A program made the position numbers and the translations under genes. A stretch of 7,993 nt of DNA from Paracoccaceae bacterium (GTDB lineage Bacteria; Pseudomonadota; Alphaproteobacteria; Rhodobacterales; Rhodobacteraceae). The stretch covers positions 4,404 to 12,396 of the forward strand of contig DOOI01000167.1 of the NCBI GenBank assembly GCA_003512825.1. Direction: 5' to 3'. Below are positions 1 through 6,916 of the stretch, one piece after another (the stretch's first letter is position 1; each line of letters begins with the position of its first letter). The notes under the pieces were generated by a model that saw nothing but the letters and a program-made list of their open reading frames with translations, was not told the DNA's origin and did no database searches.

Positions 1-1
1 A

Positions 2-385
2 AACAATGACGACCTCCATGGCAATGCAGGCAATGACACCGTCAATGGCGGCGGCGGCAATGACATGATCTGGGGCGAAGAAGGCAACGATCAGGTCAAT
101 GCCGGAACGGGCAATGACAGCGTCTATGGCGGCGATGGCAAAGACGTGCTGCGCGGCGATGGCGGGGCCGACCAACTCTTCGGCGAGGCGGGGAACGATG
201 TGCTCGACGGCGGCACAGGCAACGACATGCTCGACGGCGGCGCCAACAATGACCGCCTGATCGGCGGCGGCGGGCTTGATACGCTCGATGGCGGCGCAGG
301 CAACGACAAACTCGACGGTGGGGCCGCCAACGATATTCTGATTGGCGGATCGGGCAAAGACACCATGACAGGTGGCAGTGGCTCA
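2..385 (+). repeat. RTX nonapeptide repeat array of the first RTX gene
   Basis: The DNA repeats roughly every 27 bases, encoding GG-x-G-x-D-x-L-x units such as GGTGNDMLD, GGAGNDKLD and GGSGKDTMT. The array is already in progress at the window edge. One unit, GGANNDRLI, has Asn in place of the second Gly, a common degenerate form. The low-complexity codons leave the opposite strand open too, which creates spurious antisense frames here. Confidence 0.9.
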
Positions 386-646
386 GATGTCTTCGTCTTT
401 GAACTCGGCTCTGGCCGCGACACGATCACCGATTTCCAAAATGGCTTTGATACATTCGACGTCACGGCCCTTTCCATCATGGGCATTACCGAATTCGACG
501 ACATCGGTATTTTCCAAGTCGGCGCCAATACCCGCGTTGCCTTCGACGGGTTTGCCTCCGATGTTCTCTTGCTGAACACCGATGCCGCCCTGCTGGATGC
601 GTCGGACTTCACCTTCCTGAACTTCCCACCCATCGTTGTCGGCTGA
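2..646 (+). CDS. RTX calcium-binding protein, C-terminal part (5' truncated by window edge)
   Basis: The frame is open from base 2, so the visible 214 residues are only the C-terminal part of a larger protein. Visible residues 1-128 are glycine/aspartate-rich nonapeptide repeats of the GGxGxDxLx type, which in this family wind into a calcium-binding beta-roll outside the cell. Residues 129-205 form a serralysin-type C-terminal domain, beginning DVFVFELGSG and containing DTITDF and the DASDFTF motif. In related proteins this region carries the uncleaved type I secretion signal. Nine further residues (LNFPPIVVG) follow the motif, unlike the neighbouring paralogue, which stops right there. Hand alignment of the last ~79 residues with the end of the gene at 898-2298 gives about 58% identity, so the two are tandem paralogues. 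Catalytic or binding domains upstream cannot be seen, so the activity is unknown. The RTX assignment is firm; secretion is inferred. Confidence 0.93.
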   Translation, partial: NNDDLHGNAGNDTVNGGGGNDMIWGEEGNDQVNAGTGNDSVYGGDGKDVLRGDGGADQLFGEAGNDVLDGGTGNDMLDGGANNDRLIGGGGLDTLDGGAGNDKLDGGAANDILIGGSGKDTMTGGSGSDVFVFELGSGRDTITDFQNGFDTFDVTALSIMGITEFDDIGIFQVGANTRVAFDGFASDVLLLNTDAALLDASDFTFLNFPPIVVG

Positions 647-680
647 TCCCTTTTCATCACCGCAACACAACGCCACTTTC

Positions 681-716
681 CCGCCCCGATGCTCCGCGCA
701 TTGGGGCGGTTCTGTT
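681..716 (+). terminator. Intrinsic terminator of the first RTX gene
   Basis: A 12-bp hairpin pairs 681-692 with 698-709, with one G-T pair and a 5-base loop. The outer seven pairs are all G-C (CCGCCCC with GGGGCGG). It is followed by TTCTGTTTTAT. It lies 35 bases after the stop codon at 646, where a Rho-independent terminator is expected, and would insulate the two RTX genes from each other. Confidence 0.85.
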
Positions 717-897
717 TTATCCCGCGTTTTCCACATCACCAATTTGACATAATTTTTCTCAAGACCGCCCCATCCAAGCCCTCCGATAGCCCAACACACC
801 CACTATCCCCCGTCCCAAGCCGCCGTTTTCCCAAACGCGCGGCGCAGTTGTTTTTTATGATCACCTTTTTGAATTTCCCTTAACGCGAGCAGGACAA
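710..897 (+). promoter_or_regulatory. Upstream region of the second RTX gene, with candidate -10 at 856-861
   Basis: I see no gene in this stretch. TATGAT at 856-861 is a 5/6 match to a sigma-70 -10 box and would place the transcript start about 30 bases before the ATG at 898, but no -35 box sits 16-18 bases upstream of it. A perfect TTGACA occurs at 744-749, but nothing resembling a -10 box follows at 15-19 bases, so it is probably chance. A ribosome-binding stretch GAGCAGGA (887-894) lies just before the ATG. The terminator at 681-716 implies that a promoter must exist here if the second gene is transcribed. Confidence 0.3.
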
Positions 898-2298
898 ATG
901 GCAGTAATCAATGAAGTGAATGATACCGACATCTATATGAATGTCGGAGATACCTATAATGGCGGCGTCGCAGGCAGCGACACGCGCGATGTGATGATCT
1001 TCAACGGGCTTCAGGCCGGAAACACCTACACCGTTTCCATCGATCTGACTTCGATCGCAGATACCGTCGAAGTCGGCATTCTCAATCTCTACGCGCAAGG
1101 CACCCGATATTTCATCATCAACGGCGTTCTTGCCCCCGCCAGCGTGCCCGATGCCGGCTTCGCCACCTTCTCGCCCGGCGAGTTGGTCGGCACGACGCTG
1201 ACGTTCAACATCACCGTCGTTCAGCAACAGCTGATGGGCCTTGAGTTCAACGTCCACAACGGCGGCGCCACCAACTACTCGATTTCGCTCTCGAATTATG
1301 TCGCGCCCCCCGCCATCACCGAAGGCGCGGATGTCATCCTCGGCGACAGCGATGCCAATTTGATTGATGCGCTTGGCGGCGATGATGTCGTCAATGGCGC
1401 CGAAGGCAATGACACGGTGAACGGTGGCGCAGGCAATGACACCCTCACAGGCGGCGCAGGCGCCGACCTTTTCGTCATCGATTTCGAAAATGGCGCAGAT
1501 GTCATCACCGATTTCACACCGCGCGAAGACAAGATCGACCTCAAGGCCTATGGCGTATCCGCCCTCGAAAGCCTGACCCTGACCGATACGCCCGATGGCG
1601 TGCTCATCGACCTCGGCACCGGAAATTCGATCACCCTCTCCGGCCTGACCATCGCCGATCTCGCCACTTCCGATTTCGATTTGCTGCCCAATCTCGTCAC
1701 CGGAACCGCAGGCGACGACAAGGTCATCGGCCTGAGCGGCGTCGACATTGTCACTGGCGGCGATGGTGACGATGACGTCGACGGTCACGACGGCAATGAC
1801 AGTCTGGATGGCGGCGAAGGCCGCGACAAACTCGTCGGCGGTTCCGGCGACGACACGATCATCGGCGGCAATGGCAATGACCTGCTCTTTGGCGGCGATG
1901 ACAATGACCTGATCTACGGTGGCGCCAGCAACGACCGCCTCTTCGGCGACGCAGGCGATGACCGCCTCTTTGGCGACGCCGGGAACGACAAGCTCGACGG
2001 TGGCCAAGGCGACGACCAAATCAGCGGCGGCGCAGGCAAAGACGCGCTCACAGGCGGCGAAGGTGCCGATGTCTTCCTCTTCGAAGTCGGCTCTGGCAAA
2101 GACACGATCACCGATTTCGAAGACGGGTTCGACCAGATCGACCTCTCCGGCCTTGCCGCCATGGGCATCACCGAATTCGGCCAATTTGGCGTCTCCCAAC
2201 AAGGGCTGAACACGATGATCTCCTTCAACGGCGCCAATAACGTGCTCTTGCTCGATGTCGACGCCGCTCAAATCGACGCGTCCGACTTCCTGTTCTGA
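898..2298 (+). CDS. RTX calcium-binding protein with two RTX/C-terminal modules
   Basis: This is a complete 466-residue protein, predicted to be exported by a type I (ABC transporter / membrane fusion protein / TolC-like) system. It has no N-terminal signal peptide. Residues 1-140 form a beta-rich domain (GDTYNGGVAGSDTRDV...LQAGNTYTVSID) resembling the bacterial pre-peptidase C-terminal (PPC) fold found beside RTX repeats. Residues 143-188 are a short RTX block and 189-265 a first C-terminal-like domain (DLFVIDFENGADVITDF). Residues 267-388 are a long RTX block of about a dozen nonapeptides, and 389-466 a second C-terminal domain (DVFLFEVGSGKDTITDF). The protein ends in DASDFLF, matching the Asp-plus-hydrophobics ending of serralysin secretion signals. 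No zinc-binding HExxH or other catalytic motif is visible, so it is more likely a structural, adhesive or binding protein than a protease. The start is supported by GAGCAGGA before the ATG. The RTX call is firm; the PPC resemblance and function are tentative. Confidence 0.93.
   Translation: MAVINEVNDTDIYMNVGDTYNGGVAGSDTRDVMIFNGLQAGNTYTVSIDLTSIADTVEVGILNLYAQGTRYFIINGVLAPASVPDAGFATFSPGELVGTTLTFNITVVQQQLMGLEFNVHNGGATNYSISLSNYVAPPAITEGADVILGDSDANLIDALGGDDVVNGAEGNDTVNGGAGNDTLTGGAGADLFVIDFENGADVITDFTPREDKIDLKAYGVSALESLTLTDTPDGVLIDLGTGNSITLSGLTIADLATSDFDLLPNLVTGTAGDDKVIGLSGVDIVTGGDGDDDVDGHDGNDSLDGGEGRDKLVGGSGDDTIIGGNGNDLLFGGDDNDLIYGGASNDRLFGDAGDDRLFGDAGNDKLDGGQGDDQISGGAGKDALTGGEGADVFLFEVGSGKDTITDFEDGFDQIDLSGLAAMGITEFGQFGVSQQGLNTMISFNGANNVLLLDVDAAQIDASDFLF
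1324..1461 (+). repeat. Short RTX repeat block (first module of the second RTX gene)
   Basis: It encodes residues 143-188, about four to five nonapeptides including GAEGNDTVN, GGAGNDTLT and GGAGADLFV. It is followed directly by a serralysin-like C-terminal domain, even though another 200 residues of protein come after. Confidence 0.8.
1696..2061 (+). repeat. Long RTX repeat block (second module of the second RTX gene)
   Basis: It encodes residues 267-388 with successive units such as GGEGRDKLV, GGSGDDTII and GGNGNDLLF. It also holds two near-identical neighbours, GDAGDDRLF and GDAGNDKLD, which suggest local unit duplication. It is expected to form a calcium-filled beta-roll outside the cell. 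Confidence 0.88.
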
Positions 2299-2315
2299 CG
2301 CCCTCACATACAAAA

Positions 2316-2354
2316 GCCCCGCCGGATCACTCTGGCGGGGCCTGACCTTTCTTT
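2316..2354. terminator. Bidirectional terminator between the second RTX gene and clpB
   Basis: An 11-bp stem pairs 2316-2326 with 2331-2341 (GCCCCGCC with GGCGGGGC at the base, one G-T pair, 4-base loop TCAC). On the plus strand it is followed by CTGACCTTTCTTT. On the minus strand the AAAA at 2312-2315 gives a TTTT tail. It lies 17 bases after the RTX stop and about 40 bases after the clpB stop, so it can end both convergent transcripts. Confidence 0.82.
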
Positions 2355-2381
2355 GCAGCAGGGGCTTTGCCCTGCCTGCCT

Positions 2382-4997
2382 TCAATGCACCTTGGCGTCG
2401 GCGGGTTTGGGGCGGTTCGTCGCCGCGACGCGCGTGCCAATCAGCAAACCTTCTGGCCCTGCCGTGACTGGCACTGCCTCTCCATCTTTCACCTCACCCC
2501 CAAGGATCATCTCCGCCAAGGGGTCTTGCAGGCTCCGCTGGATCACCCGCTTCAAGGGCCGCGCTCCAAAGACGGGGTCGTACCCCTCCTCTGCCAACCA
2601 CGCCTTTGCGCCCGCATCCAGCGTCAAGGCGATCTTGCGCGCGCCCAACCGCTTGAGCAAACGGGCCATCTGGATCTCCACGATCCCGCCCATATCGCCC
2701 CGGCCCAGTCGATCAAAAACGATGATCTCATCCAGACGGTTGAGGAATTCAGGGCGGAAATGCCCACGCACGGCTTCCATCACCTCTGCCTTGGCCTCGC
2801 CTACATCGGCCCCGTCAGGCAAATGGCTCAATGCCTGCGCGCCCAGGTTCGACGTGAGGATAATCAGCGTTTGCTTGAAATCCACTGTCCGGCCCTGACC
2901 ATCGGTCAACACCCCGTCATCAAGCACCTGCAACAGCACGTTGAAGACATCTGGATGCGCCTTCTCGACCTCGTCAAACAGCACAACCTGATAGGGCCGC
3001 CGCCGCACGGCTTCGGTCAGCACACCGCCCTCGTCATAGCCCACATAGCCGGGAGGCGCGCCGATCAGCCGCGAAACCGAGTGCTTTTCCATGAACTCCG
3101 ACATATCGATACGCACCATGGCGTTGTCATCGTCAAACAGGAATTCCGCCACCGCCTTGGTCAGCTCGGTCTTGCCCACACCTGTTGGCCCAAGGAATAG
3201 GAACGACCCCAAAGGCCGCCCTTCATCATTCAGCCCCGCACGCGCACGCCGCACCGCATTGGCCACGGCCTTCACCGCCGCATTTTGGCCGATCACCCGC
3301 TTGTGCAGGCCCTCTTCCATCCGCAACAGCTTCTCGCGCTCGCCTTCCAACATCTTCGATGTCGGAATTCCCGTCCAGCGCTCGACCACTTCTGCAATCT
3401 GCTCCGGGCGCACAGCCTCCGAGACCATCCGGGCCTCCTCCACGCTTTCCGCATCCCCCAATTGGCGCTCCAATCCGGGGATCGTGCCATATTGCAACTC
3501 ACCCGCGCGGGCAAAATTACCCTCACGCTTGGCAATCTCCAACTCCGCCCGCGCCCGGTCCAACTGTTCTTTCACATCGCGCGCAGACGCCATCTTGTCG
3601 CGCTCTGCTTGCCAGCTTGCCGTCATCGCTCTGGATTTCTCCTGCAACTCCGCCAATTCGCGCTCAAGCGTCTCCAACCGATCCTTCGACGCGGTGTCCG
3701 TCTCTTTCTTCAGCGCTTCGGACTCGATCTGCAACTGTAGGATCTGGCGGTCCAGCGCGTCCAATTCCTCGGGTTTGCTGTCCACTTCCATCCGCAACCG
3801 CGACGCCGCCTCATCCATCAGGTCAATCGCCTTGTCGGGCAAGAACCGATCCGTGATGTAGCGATGCGAAAGGGTTGCCGCCGCCACCAAGGCGCTGTCG
3901 GAAATCCGCACCCCGTGGTGCAACTCGTATTTCTCCTTGATACCGCGCAGGATGGAAATCGTATCCTCCACTGTCGGTTCTTCCACCAAAACGGGCTGGA
4001 ACCGCCGCGCCAATGCGGCATCCTTCTCTACATATTTGCGGTATTCATCCAGCGTCGTGGCGCCAACGCAATGCAATTCACCCCGCGCCAAAGCAGGCTT
4101 GATCAGGTTGGCCGCATCCATTGCACCATCGGTCTTGCCCGCACCCACCAGCGTATGCATCTCGTCGATAAACAAGATCACTTCGCCCGCCGCCGCTTCG
4201 ATCTCTTTCAAGATCGCCTTCAGCCGCTCCTCAAATTCACCGCGATACTTGGCTCCCGCAATGAGCGCGCCCATATCGAGCGCCAAGAGCTTCTTGTCGC
4301 GCAGGCTTTCGGGCACATCGCCATTGATAATCCGCAGCGCCAAACCTTCCGCAATCGCTGTCTTGCCCACGCCCGGCTCGCCAATCAACACCGGGTTATT
4401 CTTGGTGCGCCGCGACAAGACTTGCATCGAGCGCCGAATTTCCTCGTCGCGCCCAATGATCGGGTCAATTTTGCCCGCCCGCGCCGCTTCCGTCAGATCG
4501 CGCGCATATTTATTGAGCGCCTCATACCCGTCTTCGGCCGACGCACTGTCCGCCGTGCGCCCCTTGCGAATGTCATTGATCGCGGCATTCAGCCCTTGCG
4601 CCGTCACTTTTCCCGCATCCAAAGCATCCTTTGCCTTGGATTTGACCATGGCCAGCGCCATCAATATCCGCTCGACAGGCACAAAACTATCGCCGGATTT
4701 CTTGGCCAAAGCCTCAGCCTCGCCCAGCACTTTGGCGGTCAGATTGTCCAAATAGGTCTGCCCGGCATCGCCCGACACCTTGGCCTGACGGTCAACCTCC
4801 CGGTCAACAGCCTCCCGCACTGCGGCGGCATCCCCTCCCGCGCGGCCAATTAAATTCGCCGCCAACCCTTCGGGGTCATCCATCAAGGCTTTCAAGAGAT
4901 GCTCAGGCACAAGGCGCTGATGGCCTTCCCGCATCGCAATCGTTTGGGCCGCCTGCACAAAGCCGCGCGCCCGTTCCGTGAACTTCGACAAGTCCAT
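2382..4997 (-). CDS. clpB: ATP-dependent disaggregase ClpB (Hsp100)
   Basis: ClpB is a cytoplasmic hexameric AAA+ chaperone that threads aggregated proteins through its pore, working with DnaK/DnaJ/GrpE. At 871 residues it has the usual full length. Residues 1-145 are the Clp N domain (two repeats). The first AAA+ domain has Walker A GEPGVGKT (206-213), pore loop KYRGEF (250-255), Walker B VILFIDE (273-279) and the arginine-finger region ARRF (330-333). Residues ~400-525 are the charged, coiled-coil middle domain characteristic of ClpB rather than ClpA or ClpC. The second AAA+ domain has Walker A GPTGVGKT (603-610), pore loop GYVG (650-653), Walker [12 protein letters not shown] (671-681) and sensor-2 GARPLKR (811-817). 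All key residues are intact. The start is fixed by AAGGAGA just upstream of the ATG. It is a single gene, convergent with the RTX gene and divergent from the pyrF unit. Heat-shock control is likely. Confidence 0.98.
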   Translation of the reverse strand: MDLSKFTERARGFVQAAQTIAMREGHQRLVPEHLLKALMDDPEGLAANLIGRAGGDAAAVREAVDREVDRQAKVSGDAGQTYLDNLTAKVLGEAEALAKKSGDSFVPVERILMALAMVKSKAKDALDAGKVTAQGLNAAINDIRKGRTADSASAEDGYEALNKYARDLTEAARAGKIDPIIGRDEEIRRSMQVLSRRTKNNPVLIGEPGVGKTAIAEGLALRIINGDVPESLRDKKLLALDMGALIAGAKYRGEFEERLKAILKEIEAAAGEVILFIDEMHTLVGAGKTDGAMDAANLIKPALARGELHCVGATTLDEYRKYVEKDAALARRFQPVLVEEPTVEDTISILRGIKEKYELHHGVRISDSALVAAATLSHRYITDRFLPDKAIDLMDEAASRLRMEVDSKPEELDALDRQILQLQIESEALKKETDTASKDRLETLERELAELQEKSRAMTASWQAERDKMASARDVKEQLDRARAELEIAKREGNFARAGELQYGTIPGLERQLGDAESVEEARMVSEAVRPEQIAEVVERWTGIPTSKMLEGEREKLLRMEEGLHKRVIGQNAAVKAVANAVRRARAGLNDEGRPLGSFLFLGPTGVGKTELTKAVAEFLFDDDNAMVRIDMSEFMEKHSVSRLIGAPPGYVGYDEGGVLTEAVRRRPYQVVLFDEVEKAHPDVFNVLLQVLDDGVLTDGQGRTVDFKQTLIILTSNLGAQALSHLPDGADVGEAKAEVMEAVRGHFRPEFLNRLDEIIVFDRLGRGDMGGIVEIQMARLLKRLGARKIALTLDAGAKAWLAEEGYDPVFGARPLKRVIQRSLQDPLAEMILGGEVKDGEAVPVTAGPEGLLIGTRVAATNRPKPADAKVH

Positions 4998-5074
4998 GGC
5001 ACTCTCCTTCTGTTAGCACCCGGGTCTCGTGCGCCCGCCCTTGCGGCACGCCCCATGTCCGGGCCTCCCTCATG

Positions 5075-5103
5075 ATGTGGTCGCCCCTTGGCCGCTCTTC
5101 AAG
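5075..5103 (-). promoter_or_regulatory. Candidate heat-shock (RpoH-type) promoter of clpB
   Basis: Read on the minus strand, CTTGAA (5103-5098) matches the -35 element of sigma-32 promoters, and CCACAT (5080-5075) loosely matches the -10. The 17-base gap after CTTGAA is longer than usual for this class, so the match is imperfect. It sits about 80 bases upstream of the clpB ATG. An inverted repeat CCTTG/CAAGG (5086-5090 and 5100-5104) overlaps the -35. Heat-shock control of clpB is established in many bacteria; its use of this site is inference. Confidence 0.35.
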
Positions 5104-5154
5104 GCCCCTTTTTTATCAAAACCTAACCAAAAGAGCGAAACCAATCCGCCTGCC

Positions 5155-5163
5155 TGCTACAAT
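5155..5163 (+). promoter_or_regulatory. Candidate extended -10 promoter for the pyrF unit
   Basis: TACAAT at 5158-5163 is a 5/6 match to the -10 consensus and is preceded by TGC, giving the extended -10 form TGnTAnAAT. No recognisable -35 lies 17 bases upstream (GCGAAA at 5135-5140), which an extended -10 can tolerate. Transcription would begin near 5170. That rules out translation from the ATG at 5072 on this transcript and favours starts at 5186, 5213 or later. Confidence 0.4.
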
Positions 5164-5212
5164 ACGGCCACCAGCCTTCGTTAGGATGCTCTCCGAACGG
5201 GCGGGCCAAAAA

Positions 5213-5566
5213 ATGAATATCCTCTCTGCGGGCAAAAGGTTGCTGCGCCGTAATCATGCAGCGACACTGCGTTACGTCTCCCCGATGCTGCTTTCAGCAG
5301 ACATGAAAACCCTGCATGCCGACGTTACCCTTGAACTGTACGGCCAGTTCAAAACCTTTGCGGTTACGCTGCCCGCGCATATTTCTGGCGAGCGCTGGCA
5401 TATGCGCCGCCTCTTTGCAGAAGCCGCAGTCGATCTCTTGCGTGCACTCCCCGAAATGCAGGCGTCCTCGCACAAGATCACCCTCAAAATCCCCGATGAT
5501 CCATCGCTTGACGCTTCCCCCCCTGACTGTCACAACCGCCCCGTTTGCCAGCCAGAGGAAACCGCT
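5213..5566 (+). CDS. Uncharacterised small reading frame, open in phase into pyrF
   Basis: I do not recognise this product. The frame is open from before 5072, and no stop occurs before the pyrF ATG at 5567, so as written it would extend PyrF at its N terminus by 118 residues from the ATG at 5213. Other possible starts are 5186, 5285 and 5303; none has a strong ribosome-binding site. The part from 5303 to about 5515 reads like real protein (MKTLHADVTLELYGQF...HKITLKIPDD): alternating hydrophobic strands, a helix around RRLFAEAAVDLLRAL, and codon use like the neighbours. After that it becomes a proline/cysteine-rich linker. A run of seven C at 5517-5523 is notable: one more C would bring the TGA that follows it (5524-5526) into frame and end a separate ~105-residue protein. 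It is either a small gene whose frame slips or is miscalled at the C run, or a long translated leader. No membrane segment or known motif is visible. Confidence 0.42.
5555..5559 (+). promoter_or_regulatory. Ribosome-binding site that sets the pyrF start
   Basis: GAGGA lies 7 bases before the ATG at 5567. It supports starting PyrF at MPTDDRLIVALD, where family members normally begin, rather than at any of the in-frame upstream ATGs. Confidence 0.7.
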
Positions 5567-6268
5567 ATGCCCACCGATGACCGCCTGATCGTTGCCCTCG
5601 ACGTGCCAAATGCCGTCGCCGGGCTGGAATTGGCCGAAAAGCTGGGTGACAGCGTCGGCTTTTACAAAATCGGCCTTGGCATGCTTACGGGGGGCGGGCT
5701 TGGTCTGGCCAATGAACTCAAGCAAGAGCATGGCAAACGTATCTTCCTTGATATGAAACTCTTCGACATCGGCGCCACTGTCGAAGCCGCCGTGCGCGGC
5801 CTGTCGCAATTCGACCTCGACTTCCTCACAGTGCACGGCGACCCCCATGTCGTGCGTGCAGCCAAGGAAGGCACCGCAGGCAAGCCGATGAAAATTCTCG
5901 CCGTGACTGTGCTCACATCTTTAGACCGCGCCGATCTCGACGCAGCCCTGATCAAGCCCGGCTCCGTGCAAGACATCGTGCTCGAACGCGCGTCCCAAGC
6001 CTTGGACGCTGGGGCCGACGGCCTCATCGCCTCGCCACAAGAAGCCGCGCTCATCCGTGCACTTCCCCAAGCCAAGGGCCGTTTGATCGTGACACCGGGC
6101 GTGCGCCCTGCCGGGGCGGATTTGGGCGATCAAAAACGCATTGCCACACCAGCCGCCGCCATTGCCGACGGCGCCGATCACATCGTCGTTGGCCGCCCGA
6201 TCTGGAAAGCAACCGACCCCCGCGCCGCCGCGCAGGCGATCCTCGCCGAACTCAGCAAGTCGGCATGA
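5567..6268 (+). CDS. pyrF: Orotidine 5'-phosphate decarboxylase PyrF
   Basis: PyrF converts OMP to UMP with release of CO2, the last step of de novo pyrimidine synthesis, as a cytoplasmic TIM-barrel dimer. From the ATG at 5567 the protein has 233 residues, typical of the bacterial short form. The substrate-binding Asp12 (VALDVPN) and Lys34 (YKIGLG) are present. So is the catalytic D-x-K-x-x-D signature, Asp62-Met-Lys64-Leu-Phe-Asp67 within FLDMKLFDIGATV. LTSLD (116-120), the phosphate-loop segment TPGVRP (176-181) and the phosphate-binding Arg200 (VVGRPI) are also in place. The frame continues upstream without a stop for over 160 codons, but GAGGA before this ATG and the family's usual N terminus fix the start. 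It is probably co-transcribed with the upstream small frame and ends at a terminator shared with mlaC. Confidence 0.97.
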   Translation: MPTDDRLIVALDVPNAVAGLELAEKLGDSVGFYKIGLGMLTGGGLGLANELKQEHGKRIFLDMKLFDIGATVEAAVRGLSQFDLDFLTVHGDPHVVRAAKEGTAGKPMKILAVTVLTSLDRADLDAALIKPGSVQDIVLERASQALDAGADGLIASPQEAALIRALPQAKGRLIVTPGVRPAGADLGDQKRIATPAAAIADGADHIVVGRPIWKATDPRAAAQAILAELSKSA

Positions 6269-6271
6269 AAA

Positions 6272-6298
6272 AGGCGGGCCACCAAGCCCGCCTCTTCA
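6272..6298. terminator. Bidirectional terminator between pyrF and mlaC
   Basis: An 8-bp stem pairs 6272-6279 with 6286-6293 (GGCGGGC with GCCCGCC plus a closing A-T), with a 6-base loop. The five A at 6268-6272 give a T tract on the minus strand, so it is strongest for the mla operon. The plus-strand tail, TCTTCAAC, is weaker. It starts directly at the pyrF stop and lies about 25 bases beyond the mlaC stop. Confidence 0.75.
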
Positions 6299-6319
6299 AC
6301 ATTGCCTTGAAACCGGGTC

Positions 6320-6916
6320 TCAGCCTGCGGTTTTCAAATCTGCGATCAGCCCATCGATATCGCCGCGCCGCCGATCCAACATCGCTCCGATCTCGGTGCG
6401 CTCCGTCAAAAGCATGTTGATGCCTTCGATGAACATGTTGAAAAACAGCGGCGAGCCCGCCTTGTCCGAAACAAGAAACGTCACATCGAAAGGGGCCTGC
6501 CCACGCAGCTTCGCCAAGGTTTTCACCTCGATGAAACTCTTGACAGGCTTTGCCCCCTGCACTTCGATCTGCCCGCCAATAAATTCGCGAAAGCGCTTGC
6601 CGTATTTCACCGAAATATAGCGCGTGAATTCTTTGGTGAAGCGGCTCATTTGGGCCGCGCTGGCCCCGCGGGCATCTGCCCCCAAAGCATAGCGCGCAAT
6701 GGTCGGCACATCGGCGTACCGATTGAAAATGCGCTCGAAATCACCATACATCGATGCTTCAGATTTTCCCGAAGCGATGACTTGGTTGATATCAGCCACC
6801 AGCCCATCCACCAGCGTTCTCGCGGCTCCCTCGCTCAATGCCAGCGCAGGCGCTGGCAGCACGGTTGCCGCCAAGCCCGTCAAAATCACAAAACGGCGTG
6901 TCACATCACTCTGCAT
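6320..6916 (-). CDS. mlaC: Periplasmic phospholipid-binding protein MlaC (Ttg2D family)
   Basis: MlaC carries phospholipids across the periplasm between the MlaA-porin complex in the outer membrane and the MlaFEDB ABC transporter in the inner membrane. The 198-residue length fits the family. Residues 1-26 are a signal peptide ending in ALA. The mature protein matches the Tol_Tol_Ttg2 domain: YADVPTIARYALG (67-79), FTKEFTRYISVKYGKRF (93-109), and the end segment FFNMFIEGINMLLTERTEIGAML, which corresponds to the conserved 'VEGINL..TYRSEF' stretch. TRRFVI near the N terminus resembles a weak twin-arginine motif, so Tat export is possible. An ATG four codons earlier (6928) is in frame, but GAGGA (minus strand, 6926-6922) lies 5 bases before the ATG at 6916, which is therefore preferred. 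The gene overlaps the end of mlaA by 11 bases, so translation is probably coupled. Confidence 0.9.
   Translation of the reverse strand: MQSDVTRRFVILTGLAATVLPAPALALSEGAARTLVDGLVADINQVIASGKSEASMYGDFERIFNRYADVPTIARYALGADARGASAAQMSRFTKEFTRYISVKYGKRFREFIGGQIEVQGAKPVKSFIEVKTLAKLRGQAPFDVTFLVSDKAGSPLFFNMFIEGINMLLTERTEIGAMLDRRRGDIDGLIADLKTAG

Noticed and set aside
124..660. Antisense open frames opposite the first RTX gene
   Set aside because: The products are serine/proline-rich low-complexity strings caused by the repeat codons, with no start signal or family resemblance.
744..749. Perfect TTGACA as a -35 box for the second RTX gene
   Set aside because: No -10-like hexamer occurs 15-19 bases downstream, and it is about 150 bases from the start codon.
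2..2061. DNA-level tandem repeats as a CRISPR array or satellite
   Set aside because: The period is about 27 bases, in frame, and encodes RTX nonapeptides. There are no unique spacers between conserved repeats.
880..2385. A 501-codon open frame on the minus strand opposite the second RTX gene
   Set aside because: It is the mirror of the low-complexity GGC/GAC/AAT repeat codons, whose reverse complements rarely form stops. Its translation is a valine/alanine/isoleucine-rich string with no domain, and it would run through the terminator hairpin.
3864..4853. Long plus-strand open frames (329 and 272 codons) opposite clpB
   Set aside because: They lie entirely within the intact, fully conserved clpB and have no recognisable protein features. 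They are shadows of GC-rich coding sequence.
5072..5212. ATG at 5072 as the start of a 398-residue PyrF
   Set aside because: It lies upstream of the best promoter candidate (5155-5163), and the first ~47 residues are not protein-like. The internal ATG at 5567 has a clear ribosome-binding site and the normal family N terminus.
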